Positions 31,745 through 40,608 of a stretch of DNA of 45,488 nt are shown piece after piece. This stretch comes from Oscillospiraceae bacterium. GTDB taxonomy: Bacteria; Bacillota; Clostridia; Oscillospirales; Acutalibacteraceae. The stretch's first letter is position 1, and every line of letters starts with the position of its first letter. The DNA is taken from positions 1-45,488 of the forward strand of contig JAISXG010000093.1 in assembly GCA_031270605.1 (NCBI GenBank). The letters are read 5' to 3'. A program made the position numbers and the translations under genes. Under the pieces are notes generated by a model. It did not search any database. It was not told the origin of the DNA and worked only from the letters and a program-made list of their open reading frames with translations.

Positions 31745-34700
31745 ATGCCATTGGATAAAAGCATCAAAAAAACACTCGTCATCGGTTCCGGCCCCATCGT
31801 CATCGGCCAGGCCGCTGAATTTGACTATGCGGGCGCGCAGGCCTGCCGCGTTTTAAAAGCCGCGGGCATCAACGTTGTGCTTGTGAACTCAAACCCCGCC
31901 ACCATCATGACAGACAACGCTCTTGCAGACGAAATTTATCTTGAGCCGCTCACGGTCGAAACCGTGAAGCGCATCATTGAAAAAGAAAGGCCCGACAGCA
32001 TTCTTGCGGGCCTTGGCGGCCAAACGGGCCTGACCATTGCCATGAAGCTCAACAAAGAGGGCTTTTTAGAGAAAAACAACGTGCGCCTCCTGGGCACCTC
32101 GGCCGAGGCTATCGACAAGGCGGAGGACCGCGAGCTGTTCCGTGACACCATGCTCAAAATCGGCCAGCCCTGCATTCCCTCCGACATTGCCCACACCGTG
32201 GACGAAGCGCTGGCGGTCGCCGACAGAATCGGTTACCCCATCATTGTGCGCCCCGCGTTCACGCTGGGCGGCGCGGGCGGCGGCGTGGCCTATAATCAGG
32301 ACGAGCTGCGCGCTACGGCGGGCAACGGCCTGTTTCTCTCACCCATTACACAGGTCCTGATCGAAAAATATATCTACGGCTGGAAAGAGATTGAGTTTGA
32401 GGTGATGCGCGACAGCGCGGGCAACGTGATCTCGATTTGCTCCATGGAAAATTTTGACCCCGTGGGCGTGCACACAGGCGACAGTATCGTCGTCGCCCCC
32501 GCCTTTACCCTTGCGAACAAAGAGCTGCAAATGCTGCGTTCCGCCGCGCTTGACATCATCACAGAGTTAAAAATCGCGGGCGGCTGCAACTGCCAGTTTG
32601 CGCTCGACCCGGTTTCGTTCAACTACGCGGTCATCGAGGTCAATCCCCGTGTTTCCCGCTCCTCGGCCCTTGCGAGCAAAGCGACGGGTTACCCGATCGC
32701 GAAAGTTACCTCACAAATCGCCATCGGCTACACGCTCGACGAGATCAAAAACGAGGTCACGGGCAAAACCTGCGCCTGCTTTGAGCCGGCGATCGACTAT
32801 GTGGTCGTCAAACTGCCGAAATGGCCCTTTGACAAATTCTTCGGCGCGCCCCGCACCCTCGGCACCGCCATGAAGGCCACAGGCGAGGTCATGGCCATTG
32901 CGCCGAACTTTGAAATGGCGCTTATGAAGGCCGTGCGCGGCGCGGAAATCTCCCTCGACACGCTCACGCTACCGAAAATGCAGGAATGTGAGGACATCGT
33001 GGAAAAGCTTCACGATATGGACGACGAGCGCATGTTTGCGGTTTATGAGGCCATTAAACGCGGCGTGACCACAGAAGAAATCCATTTCATCACCAGAATC
33101 GACCCCTGGTTCATTGAAAAACTGCGCAACCTTGCGGATTTTGAGCTGCGCCTTGCCTCTCTTGAAGCGCTTGACGCGGAGATATATCAAAAGGCCAAAA
33201 ACCTCGGTTTTACCGACAACGCCATCACCCGCATTTCGGGCTGCCCCGTTCTGGAACCCGCCAAAGCCGTTTATAAAATGGTTGACACCTGCGCTGCGGA
33301 GTTCTCGGCCGAAACACCCTATTTTTACTCATCCTTTGACAAAACATGCGACGCGCTTGACTTTATTAAGGAAGAGAAGCAGACGATTCTCGTGCTCGGC
33401 GCAGGCCCCATCCGCATCGGGCAGGGCATTGAGTTTGACTACTCCTCGGTGCACTGCGTATGGGCGCTGAAAGATCTCGGCTATGAGGTCGTGATCATCA
33501 ACAACAACCCCGAAACCGTGTCAACAGACTTTGACACGGCGGACAGGCTCTATTTCGAGCCCCTCACCCCCGAGGACGTCATGCACATCATCCGCATTGA
33601 AAAACCCGTGGGCGTTGTGGTGGCCTTCGGCGGCCAGACGGCAATCAAACTCACAAAATTCCTTGACGCGCAGGGCATCAACATCCTCGGCACGAGCGCC
33701 GACGGCATCGACCTCGCCGAGGACCGCGGCCGTTTTGACAAGCTGCTCGCGCAGTTTGAGATTAAAAGCCCGAAAGCCCGCGCCGTGTTCGGCCTCGAGG
33801 AAGCCGTCGAAGCGGCCGACGCGCTTGGCTACCCCGTTCTGCTGCGCCCCTCTTATGTCATCGGCGGCCAGAACATGACCATCAGCTACAGCCGGGCGGA
33901 CACCGTGCGCTATATGGAGCACATTCTTGAGGGCGGCATTGAAAACCCCGTTCTCATTGACAAATATATGATGGGTACGGAGCTTGAGGTGGACGTGATT
34001 TCAGACGGCGCCGACGTTCTGATTCCCGGCATCATGCAGCACATTGAGCGCGCGGGCGTGCATAGCGGCGACTCGATTGCCGTTTACCCGCCCTACAGCA
34101 TCAGCGACAAAATGCGCGAGCGCATCATCGACTGCTCGACCAAGCTCGCTCTCTCTTTGGGCACAAAGGGCCTTGTCAATATTCAATACCTGATTTACCA
34201 TAACGAGCTGTATGTGATTGAAGTGAACCCCCGCGCCTCGCGCACGATTCCCTACATCAGCAAAGTCACGGGCGTGCCGATGGTCGACATCGCCTCAAAG
34301 GTCATGGTCGGCCACGCGCTGAAGAACATGGGCTACGGCGTGGGCCTCTACAAGCAGCCGCCCTATTTCGCCGTGAAGGTTCCTGTTTTCTCGTTTGAAA
34401 AACTCTCCGACGTCAACACAAAGCTCGGGCCGGAGATGAAGTCCACGGGCGAGGTTTTGGGCATCGGCAGAACGCTGATTGAAGCAATGTTCAAAGGCCT
34501 TGTTGCCGCGGGCTTCAAAATCCCTGAAATTGAAAAGCGCCACGAATGCGGCGTGTTCATCACCGTAAACGACAGCGACAAATTCGAGATTGTGAACATT
34601 GCCAAAAAGTTTGCGGACATGGGCCTCACGCTCTATGCCACCAGAAGCACCGCCGAAATCATTCGTGCGATGGACATTGAGGTCACCACCGTCCAAAAGG

Positions 34701-35785
34701 CAAACAAGAGCGACAAACTGTTCCATTTGCTGGACGAAGGCAAAATCAACTTCATCGTCTACACCGGATACACAGATGAAAACAGCGTTGCGGATTATAT
34801 CAAACTCAGCCGCAAGGCGATTCAAAAATCCGTCGCCACGCTTACCTCCCTTGACACCGCAAACGCTCTGGCAGATATTCTGCTCAGCCATTTTACCCTC
34901 GGGAATACCGAGCTTGTAAACATCAACGACCTGCGGGAAGAGAAACAAAAAATCCCGTTTTCCAAAATGGTCGGCACGGGCAACGACTACATTTTCTTTG
35001 AAAATTTTGACAACTCCATCACCTGCCCGGAATCCCTGTGCGTCACGTTTGCAGACCGCAACTACGGCATCGGCGGCGACGGCATTGTTTTGATTGAACA
35101 TTCCGAAGCAGCCGACGTAAAAATGCGCATCTTCAACAGCGACGGCAGCGAGGGCAGAATGGCGGGCAACAGCATCCGCTGCGTGGGCAAATATGTCTAT
35201 GACCGCGGCATTGTGAAAAAAGAGGAGCTGACAATTGAAACCGCAAGCGGCGTGCGCCGGCTCAAGCTTTATATCTATCACGGCAAGGTGCGCTCCGTGC
35301 TCGTGGACATGGGCAAGGCCGAACTCTCTCCCGCAAAAATCCCCGTGAAGCTTGAGGGCGAAAAGGCTGTAAACCGCCGCGTAAAAATTGCGGACGGCGA
35401 ATACGACATCACCGCCGTTTCCGTGGGCAACCCGCACTGCGTGGTGTTCTGCGAGCGTGTGGACTCTGTTGACATTGCGCATATCGGCCCCCTGTTCGAA
35501 AACGACCCGCTCTTCCCCGAGCGCGTGAACACCGAGTTTGTGCGCATCGTGAATCCCACGACCCTCAAAATGCGTGTCTGGGAGCGTGGCAACGGCGAAA
35601 CTCTCGCCTGCGGCACGGGTGCGTGCGCGGCGGTTGTGGCCGCTGTGGAAAACGGCTTCTGCGAAAAGGGTGAAGACATCACTGTAAAGCTGCGCGGCGG
35701 CGATTTGATTGTGAATTACGCAGACGAAGCCGTGTTCTTGACGGGCAACGCGGACCTCGCTTTTGAAGGCGTTGTGGAATATTAA
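31745..35785 (+). CDS. carB-dapF: Fused carbamoyl-phosphate synthase large subunit / diaminopimelate epimerase
   Basis: 1,346 residues in one uninterrupted frame. Residues 1 to about 1065 are a full CarB: first ATP-grasp half (GSGPIVIGQAAEFDYAGAQ), oligomerisation region, second half (GAGPIRIGQGIEFDYSSVHCV) and the MGS allosteric domain (about 930-1065). From Lys1069 the protein reads KIPFSKMVGTGNDYIFFENF and continues as a whole DapF. Both catalytic cysteines are present: Cys1146 in NSIRC and Cys1289 in ACGTGACAA, 143 residues apart as in normal DapF. DapF converts LL- to meso-diaminopimelate. No stop, frameshift or ribosome site is seen at the join (34943-34967). CarB normally has about 1,070 residues and DapF about 275. 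GGAGG sits before the ATG. Confidence 0.95.
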   Translation: MPLDKSIKKTLVIGSGPIVIGQAAEFDYAGAQACRVLKAAGINVVLVNSNPATIMTDNALADEIYLEPLTVETVKRIIEKERPDSILAGLGGQTGLTIAMKLNKEGFLEKNNVRLLGTSAEAIDKAEDRELFRDTMLKIGQPCIPSDIAHTVDEALAVADRIGYPIIVRPAFTLGGAGGGVAYNQDELRATAGNGLFLSPITQVLIEKYIYGWKEIEFEVMRDSAGNVISICSMENFDPVGVHTGDSIVVAPAFTLANKELQMLRSAALDIITELKIAGGCNCQFALDPVSFNYAVIEVNPRVSRSSALASKATGYPIAKVTSQIAIGYTLDEIKNEVTGKTCACFEPAIDYVVVKLPKWPFDKFFGAPRTLGTAMKATGEVMAIAPNFEMALMKAVRGAEISLDTLTLPKMQECEDIVEKLHDMDDERMFAVYEAIKRGVTTEEIHFITRIDPWFIEKLRNLADFELRLASLEALDAEIYQKAKNLGFTDNAITRISGCPVLEPAKAVYKMVDTCAAEFSAETPYFYSSFDKTCDALDFIKEEKQTILVLGAGPIRIGQGIEFDYSSVHCVWALKDLGYEVVIINNNPETVSTDFDTADRLYFEPLTPEDVMHIIRIEKPVGVVVAFGGQTAIKLTKFLDAQGINILGTSADGIDLAEDRGRFDKLLAQFEIKSPKARAVFGLEEAVEAADALGYPVLLRPSYVIGGQNMTISYSRADTVRYMEHILEGGIENPVLIDKYMMGTELEVDVISDGADVLIPGIMQHIERAGVHSGDSIAVYPPYSISDKMRERIIDCSTKLALSLGTKGLVNIQYLIYHNELYVIEVNPRASRTIPYISKVTGVPMVDIASKVMVGHALKNMGYGVGLYKQPPYFAVKVPVFSFEKLSDVNTKLGPEMKSTGEVLGIGRTLIEAMFKGLVAAGFKIPEIEKRHECGVFITVNDSDKFEIVNIAKKFADMGLTLYATRSTAEIIRAMDIEVTTVQKANKSDKLFHLLDEGKINFIVYTGYTDENSVADYIKLSRKAIQKSVATLTSLDTANALADILLSHFTLGNTELVNINDLREEKQKIPFSKMVGTGNDYIFFENFDNSITCPESLCVTFADRNYGIGGDGIVLIEHSEAADVKMRIFNSDGSEGRMAGNSIRCVGKYVYDRGIVKKEELTIETASGVRRLKLYIYHGKVRSVLVDMGKAELSPAKIPVKLEGEKAVNRRVKIADGEYDITAVSVGNPHCVVFCERVDSVDIAHIGPLFENDPLFPERVNTEFVRIVNPTTLKMRVWERGNGETLACGTGACAAVVAAVENGFCEKGEDITVKLRGGDLIVNYADEAVFLTGNADLAFEGVVEY

Positions 35786-35804
35786 AACTCAAAAACATAA
35801 AACA

Positions 35805-35841
35805 AAACGGCAGGATGGATTTCGCTCCATCCTGCCGTTTA
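35805..35841 (+). terminator. Terminator of carA-carB-dapF
   Basis: AAACGGCAGGATGGA (35805-35819) pairs perfectly with TCCATCCTGCCGTTT (35826-35840), loop of 6. Confidence 0.8.
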
Positions 35842-35963
35842 TGTTTGCCAAACAAGGCTCTCCTTGTTATACAATGCCCCTTTATAAAAAATACTTTCTT
35901 CATGCGCATCATGCAGCTAATTCTAAGGCATTATCGGAGTTAAAGGGGAAAATAGAAAAATTA

Positions 35964-37943
35964 TTATACAGGAGGCTCTAATTTTGCTGAAATACGTAAA
36001 ATAATCTGGGAATCAGCACTGGTTACCTGTCCGTTAAAATCCACATCCGCAAGCTGTATTTGTTTTGCAGTAAAGGATTCCAGTCCGGCGGAATAACGCA
36101 GAACGTCTCTGGAATCAGACGATGTAATAACGCCGTCACCGTTCACATCACCCATAATATATCGAGCTCTTATCACAGCATTGTTAGCATTTAAACGGCC
36201 GCCGGTAGAGCAAAGACCATTTAGAGCCGAATAAATGTCAACGCCGCCTATTATGCGATTCCTAAGCTGCACCGCCGTCAAAGTTTGGTTGCTTAATTTT
36301 GATGCGCTGAACATCAGCGCGGCAACACCCGTGACATACGGAGCCGCCATCGATGTGCCGTTGCAGTAATGATAACCATTAGAATGGTGTACTGTAGAGT
36401 ACTGGTATCCCATAAATACTCCGAAAAGGTAAACGGGTTCGACCTCGCATCGTCTTCTTGTAATTCCGTCAGTATCTATTACTATTAGCCAGCTATAATT
36501 ACATCTTGCCGTCGGAAATGTGCTGAGAATGCTTGTGCCTGGTGCGAATACATGAACGCGGGTTGAGCCATAGTTTGAATACGATGCACGACTGTTGCTG
36601 TTTGCTGCCGTTGCTCCTACAGAAATGAGATTTGGTCTATCATATGAAGCCGGGTAACAAGGCGTTGAGTTGTTATTGTTGTTTTCATTTCCGGCAGCGA
36701 AAATCATTAAACCACCATATTGATTCACCGCATTTCTCATAGCGGTATCATCACCATACCCGCTAAAACTCCCATTAATAATAGGAATATTGTTAGTTCG
36801 GGCATAATTGATTGCAGCAGCAGCCCTTTCCCAACTGCCACCGCCGGAATCATCTAATATTCGCAATGAAACCAGATTTACATTCCAGTTGGCCCCGGCA
36901 ATGCCTGCGCTGTTGTTTCCGGCAGCAGCGATGATTCCCGCGACATGCGTACCATGCCCCAAAGGATCATCCCGATGACCTGTGCCGCCCCCTGCTACAT
37001 AATCGTGACCCAATGTTGTGCTTACACGCGGCGTTATGTCAGGGTGGTTGGCTTGAATCCCGGAGTCAATCACAGCGACGGTTGCTTTGGTGGCGGTAGT
37101 TGTGCCGCCTGTCGTAATGTCCCACGCCTGCCGCATGTTAATATTACCGGTACCGGTACCAACTGCCCATTGCTGCCCGAGCAAAGAATCGTTTGGAGTA
37201 AGAGACATTGTAAAATATCCGTTTGGGCTTGCGCTAATAATATCGTCCCTTTTTTCTAAGGCACGGATGGCTTCCAAAACATTTTCCTTGCCCGGGTTTT
37301 TCAGCTTCAGGCTCAAGCTTGCTCGGTATTTTTCAGGATTAACCAGCCACAACCCACCTCTGTCAACATCCATAAGTTCAGCCGGCAAAACGTCTCTTAA
37401 GACATCCCATGCGGTTTCATCCTGTGAGATTTCGGACGACCTGTCGGAGCTTGGTTTGTATAGATTCAAAAGCCCGTCGGGTAAATAGTCTTTTATGACC
37501 TCCCACGGGATTGTGTCGCGTGAAAGCTCGGTTAGCTGCCGTGCGGTCAAACCCATTGATTTTAACAGAGCCTGCTGTGTCTCAATTTGCTCACGCCCGC
37601 CGGGATCCAAATTTATAACTTCGGTGAGTTCAAGCTCAGGAAAATCCTTCGGTGTAAATTCATACTGCTCCCAACTTCTGCTTTTGGTCAGCACAACCAG
37701 AACGGTATCATCATCAAAATCATCTTCAATGGTTATTATGTCGTATTTTTTTTCGTCTGATAGTATAGAAACATCATCAAGAAAATCGTCGTCTTCTGCT
37801 GTAACACTAAAGAAGCCTGTTGGTTTATTGATATAATCCGCCAACACGCCGTCGTTCGGCGTTTCTTCAGAAGCACCGCTAAGTAATGGCATCGTGCAAA
37901 ACATTGTTAAGGCTAACAGGATCGATAAGCATTTTTTCATCAT
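35964..37943 (-). CDS. Secreted subtilisin-like (S8) protease with C-terminal dockerin
   Basis: 659 residues. Signal peptide (CLSILLALTMFCTMPLL), then a long pro-region (about 25-250), then the S8 catalytic domain with Asp293 (AVIDSGIQ), His330 (LGHGTHVAG), the oxyanion region FAAGNEN and Ser531 (CNGTSMAAPYVTG). About 40 extra residues with Cys and aromatic residues lie between the final oxyanion strand and the Ser. The C-terminus is a type I dockerin (GDVNGDGVITSSDSRDVL and ADVDFNGQVTSADSQIIL duplicated loops), which would bind a cohesin on a scaffoldin or cell surface. It is downstream of a small dockerin gene, 35 bases apart. GGAGAT precedes the ATG. Confidence 0.9.
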   Translation of the reverse strand: MMKKCLSILLALTMFCTMPLLSGASEETPNDGVLADYINKPTGFFSVTAEDDDFLDDVSILSDEKKYDIITIEDDFDDDTVLVVLTKSRSWEQYEFTPKDFPELELTEVINLDPGGREQIETQQALLKSMGLTARQLTELSRDTIPWEVIKDYLPDGLLNLYKPSSDRSSEISQDETAWDVLRDVLPAELMDVDRGGLWLVNPEKYRASLSLKLKNPGKENVLEAIRALEKRDDIISASPNGYFTMSLTPNDSLLGQQWAVGTGTGNINMRQAWDITTGGTTTATKATVAVIDSGIQANHPDITPRVSTTLGHDYVAGGGTGHRDDPLGHGTHVAGIIAAAGNNSAGIAGANWNVNLVSLRILDDSGGGSWERAAAAINYARTNNIPIINGSFSGYGDDTAMRNAVNQYGGLMIFAAGNENNNNNSTPCYPASYDRPNLISVGATAANSNSRASYSNYGSTRVHVFAPGTSILSTFPTARCNYSWLIVIDTDGITRRRCEVEPVYLFGVFMGYQYSTVHHSNGYHYCNGTSMAAPYVTGVAALMFSASKLSNQTLTAVQLRNRIIGGVDIYSALNGLCSTGGRLNANNAVIRARYIMGDVNGDGVITSSDSRDVLRYSAGLESFTAKQIQLADVDFNGQVTSADSQIILRISAKLEPPV

Positions 37944-37978
37944 GGTTTTTCATCTCCTTATATTTTCATATTGTTTTT

Positions 37979-38635
37979 TTAGAGGACCCAGCCCCCGCCG
38001 CTATTGTGAATATCCGCTATGCTTTGCACATCCTCAAGGGTCAGCCAGCCTTGTTCATAGGCGGATTTCCACCAGAGCAGATCCCCGTCCTTCCACACAT
38101 AAATGGTATCGGGGGTACCAAAGCCAACCTGAATTCCTCCGACGGTTTCTGTATGTATTATCGCATTAAAAACACCGTTGAACATTACGGCAACACTTCC
38201 GTTAAATGTGCCGTAGTACCTCTGAATCAAAAAGTTCTCAACAGAAGAGGCCCTTGATAAAGCCTTAAAACCATCCTCTCTTACCCTTTTCTCCACTTCC
38301 GCACTTAACATGGGCGCACTCCACAACCTTTCCAGCTTTGCCGAGCTGCGCAGGATTTTTCTTGCGCTTGCGGCTGAAATTTCTCCGTCAAAAAAAACGT
38401 CTGCGGCGGCGGATTGCACTTGCGTCAGCGTTGTTAGTTTCGCCGAGGCGCGCAGAGCCAGCCGGGCGTCGGCGGCGGTCACCCGTGCGTCGCCGTTCAG
38501 GTCGCCCAAACAATAAGGAACGGCGGCAGACTCTTTTTCTTCAACAGGCGGCGAATTTGCGGCGTGAGCGGATATTAGAGGAATAAAAAGCGCGGCAGAC
38601 AGAATCATAGCGCAAACCGTTTTCATCATTCTCAT
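37979..38635 (-). CDS. Small secreted dockerin protein with a YxGTxNG-type domain
   Basis: 218 residues. Signal peptide (MKTVCAMILSAALFIPLISA), then an N-terminal dockerin (YCLGDLNGDARVTAADARLALRASAK and DVFFDGEISAASARKILRSSAK). A C-terminal domain follows, with RYYGTFNGSVAVMFNG, DTIYVWKDGDLLWWKSAYEQGWLTLEDVQ and IADIHN. Similar domains (YYGTYNG...VWKDG.FY.L.EAYE.GLLT..D...IA..HN) recur in secreted clostridial proteins with no known function; they could be protease inhibitors or propeptides. It is first in an operon with the S8 protease, so a chaperone, propeptide-like or inhibitor role is a fair inference. GGGAGAAG before 38635 supports this start over the upstream ATG at 38689. Confidence 0.85.
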   Translation of the reverse strand: MRMMKTVCAMILSAALFIPLISAHAANSPPVEEKESAAVPYCLGDLNGDARVTAADARLALRASAKLTTLTQVQSAAADVFFDGEISAASARKILRSSAKLERLWSAPMLSAEVEKRVREDGFKALSRASSVENFLIQRYYGTFNGSVAVMFNGVFNAIIHTETVGGIQVGFGTPDTIYVWKDGDLLWWKSAYEQGWLTLEDVQSIADIHNSGGGWVL

Positions 38636-38726
38636 ACAACTTCTCCCTTCTAATTTTTCATGATCCCTATCATGAGCACATAAAAACAATTATTCTAAAA
38701 TAAAATTTAAAAGCATTGGTTTATCA

Positions 38727-38818
38727 GGTTATCATGTTAATTGGCAGCATATATTACTATGCCGCCTTGACAATTAAATCATTGGAATCACCCAGCCCTT
38801 TCTGTTTAATTGATAACC
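38727..38818 (-). other. Structured leader element of the dockerin operon
   Basis: On the minus strand GGTTATCA (38818-38811) pairs with TGATAACC (38734-38727). Inside are TTAATT/AATTAA and GGCGGCAT (38766-38759) with ATGCTGCC (38750-38743). It lies between the promoter at 38876-38904 and the start at 38635. I recognise no known riboswitch class. Confidence 0.5.
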
Positions 38819-38875
38819 ATACTTGGAATTCGTAAATTCTCTTTGAATTTATATGAAAAATTCTTATTCATTATA

Positions 38876-38904
38876 ATAATATTCAAGAATTATTTAAATG
38901 TCAA
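38876..38904 (-). promoter_or_regulatory. Promoter of the dockerin-protease operon
   Basis: TTGACA (38904-38899), 17 bases, TATTAT (38881-38876) on the minus strand; a leader of about 230 bases follows. Confidence 0.65.
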
Positions 38905-38973
38905 CATTTTTTATATGTTTTTTGATAATTTTTTGGCATGACAATTTTTGAATAAAATGTGAATATTATCTGT

Positions 38974-39002
38974 TTGACAGCATCCTTATAAAATCTTATA
39001 AT
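38974..39002 (+). promoter_or_regulatory. Consensus sigma-A promoter of xylB
   Basis: TTGACA (38974-38979), 17 bases, TATAAT (38997-39002), all perfect matches, about 55 bases before xylB. Confidence 0.85.
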
Positions 39003-39058
39003 AGAATCAGTTACCTGTGTACAAGCCACAATAACGTCAACCACGCGGAGGGATTGTT

Positions 39059-40582
39059 ATGCAATTTTTAATGGGCATTGACATCGGCACAAGCGGCACG
39101 AAAACGGCAATTTTTGATTTTGCGGGCAAGCTGCTTGCTTCGCACACAGAGAATTATCCCATGTATCAGCCCCGCAACGGCTATGCCGAGCAGGACGCAG
39201 ACGATTGGTGGAACGCATCCGTCACCGGCATTCGCGCGACCCTCGCGGCGATCGGGGGCAGGGCGGAAGAGATTGCCGGGGTAGGTCTTTCGGGACAGAT
39301 GCATGGGCTTGTCATGCTTGACAAACAGGGCACGGTACTGCGCCGCCCGATTATCTGGTGCGACCAGCGCACGGCAGAAGAATGCGCAGAAATTACCTCT
39401 CTTGTGGGCAAAGAACGGCTGATCGAAATCACCGCCAATCCCGCGTTAACGGGTTTCACCGCCTCAAAAATCCTTTGGGTGCGCAAGCATGAGCCGCAGA
39501 TTTTTGAACAGTGCGCGCACATTTTACTGCCAAAAGATTACATACGGTATTGCTTAACGGGCGAATTCGCAACAGAGGTTTCAGACGCTTCGGGCATGCA
39601 GCTGCTTGACATTGCCAAGCGCCGCTGGTCAGACGAAGTGCTGGACAGGCTTTCTATTGAGAAATCCCTGCTCGGAACAGTATATGAATCCCCTGAAATC
39701 ACTGGCAAAATCACCGCTGCCGCCGCCGCACTGACGGGCCTGTGCGAAGGCACCCCCGTCGTGGGCGGCGCAGGAGACAACGCGGCTGCGGCCGTGGGCG
39801 CGGGCGTTGTGAAAAACGGCACGGCGTTCACCACCATCGGTACAAGCGGCGTGGTGTTCGCCCACACAGACCAAATGGCGGTCGACCCGCTCGGGCGTGT
39901 GCACACCTTTTGCTGCGCCGTGCCGGGCGCGTGGCACGCAATGGGCGTGACCCAGGCGGCCGGGCTGTCAAGGCAGTGGTTTCAGGAGCAGTTTTGCGCC
40001 GCGGACGAAACGGCGGCAAAAAGCGAGGGCCGCGGCGTGTATGAGCTGTTTGACGAAGCCCTCGCGGCTATACCAATCGGCGCCAACCGCCTTTTTTATC
40101 TGCCCTATCTCATGGGCGAGCGCACCCCGCACCTTGACCCGAACGCCCGGGGCGTTTTCTTCGGGCTTTCGGCCATGCACACCCGCCACGACCTGCTGCG
40201 CGCGGTGACGGAGGGGGTCAGCTTTTCTTTGCGCGACTGCATTGAGATCCTGCGCGAAATGGGTATTCATTCAAACGAAATGGTGGCCTGCGGCGGCGGG
40301 GCGAACAGCGCCCTCTGGCGGCAGATGCTCAGCGATTTGTTCGGCTGCGGCGTAAAAGTCGCCGCCTCCACAGAGGGCGCGGCACTGGGCGCGGCGCTGC
40401 TTGCGGGCACAGGCGCGGGCGTTTATGAAAGCGTGCCGGACGCGTGCGAACAGGTTGTTCGCTATCACAACGGCACAAGCCCCAACGCCGAAAACGCGCT
40501 TGCATATGAAAAACACTATGAATTCTATAAAGGGCTGTATCCCGCCCTCGCAGGGGAATTTCAAAAGCTGAGCAAGCTTTAA
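39059..40582 (+). CDS. xylB: Xylulokinase
   Basis: 507 residues of the FGGY carbohydrate kinase family, phosphorylates D-xylulose for the pentose phosphate pathway. The ATP-binding motif is MGIDIGTSGTKTAIFD, then the xylulokinase-type block GVGLSGQMHGLVMLD and CDQRTAEECAEI. Next are the KILWVRKHEP and SDASGMQLLDI segments, the FTTIGTSGVVFAH motif and the second phosphate-binding block VACGGGANSALWRQML. Length and motifs point to XylB rather than glycerol kinase. GGAGGG before the ATG. It is followed after 26 bases by a secreted dockerin gene, possibly co-transcribed; xylose isomerase is not in the window. Confidence 0.93.
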   Translation: MQFLMGIDIGTSGTKTAIFDFAGKLLASHTENYPMYQPRNGYAEQDADDWWNASVTGIRATLAAIGGRAEEIAGVGLSGQMHGLVMLDKQGTVLRRPIIWCDQRTAEECAEITSLVGKERLIEITANPALTGFTASKILWVRKHEPQIFEQCAHILLPKDYIRYCLTGEFATEVSDASGMQLLDIAKRRWSDEVLDRLSIEKSLLGTVYESPEITGKITAAAAALTGLCEGTPVVGGAGDNAAAAVGAGVVKNGTAFTTIGTSGVVFAHTDQMAVDPLGRVHTFCCAVPGAWHAMGVTQAAGLSRQWFQEQFCAADETAAKSEGRGVYELFDEALAAIPIGANRLFYLPYLMGERTPHLDPNARGVFFGLSAMHTRHDLLRAVTEGVSFSLRDCIEILREMGIHSNEMVACGGGANSALWRQMLSDLFGCGVKVAASTEGAALGAALLAGTGAGVYESVPDACEQVVRYHNGTSPNAENALAYEKHYEFYKGLYPALAGEFQKLSKL

Positions 40583-40608
40583 CGCCCCTTTGCGAAAAGA
40601 AAGGAACG

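Noticed and set aside
34295-35482. 395-codon frame on the minus strand within carB-dapF
   Set aside because: A His/Val/Ala-rich antisense shadow of a highly conserved gene.
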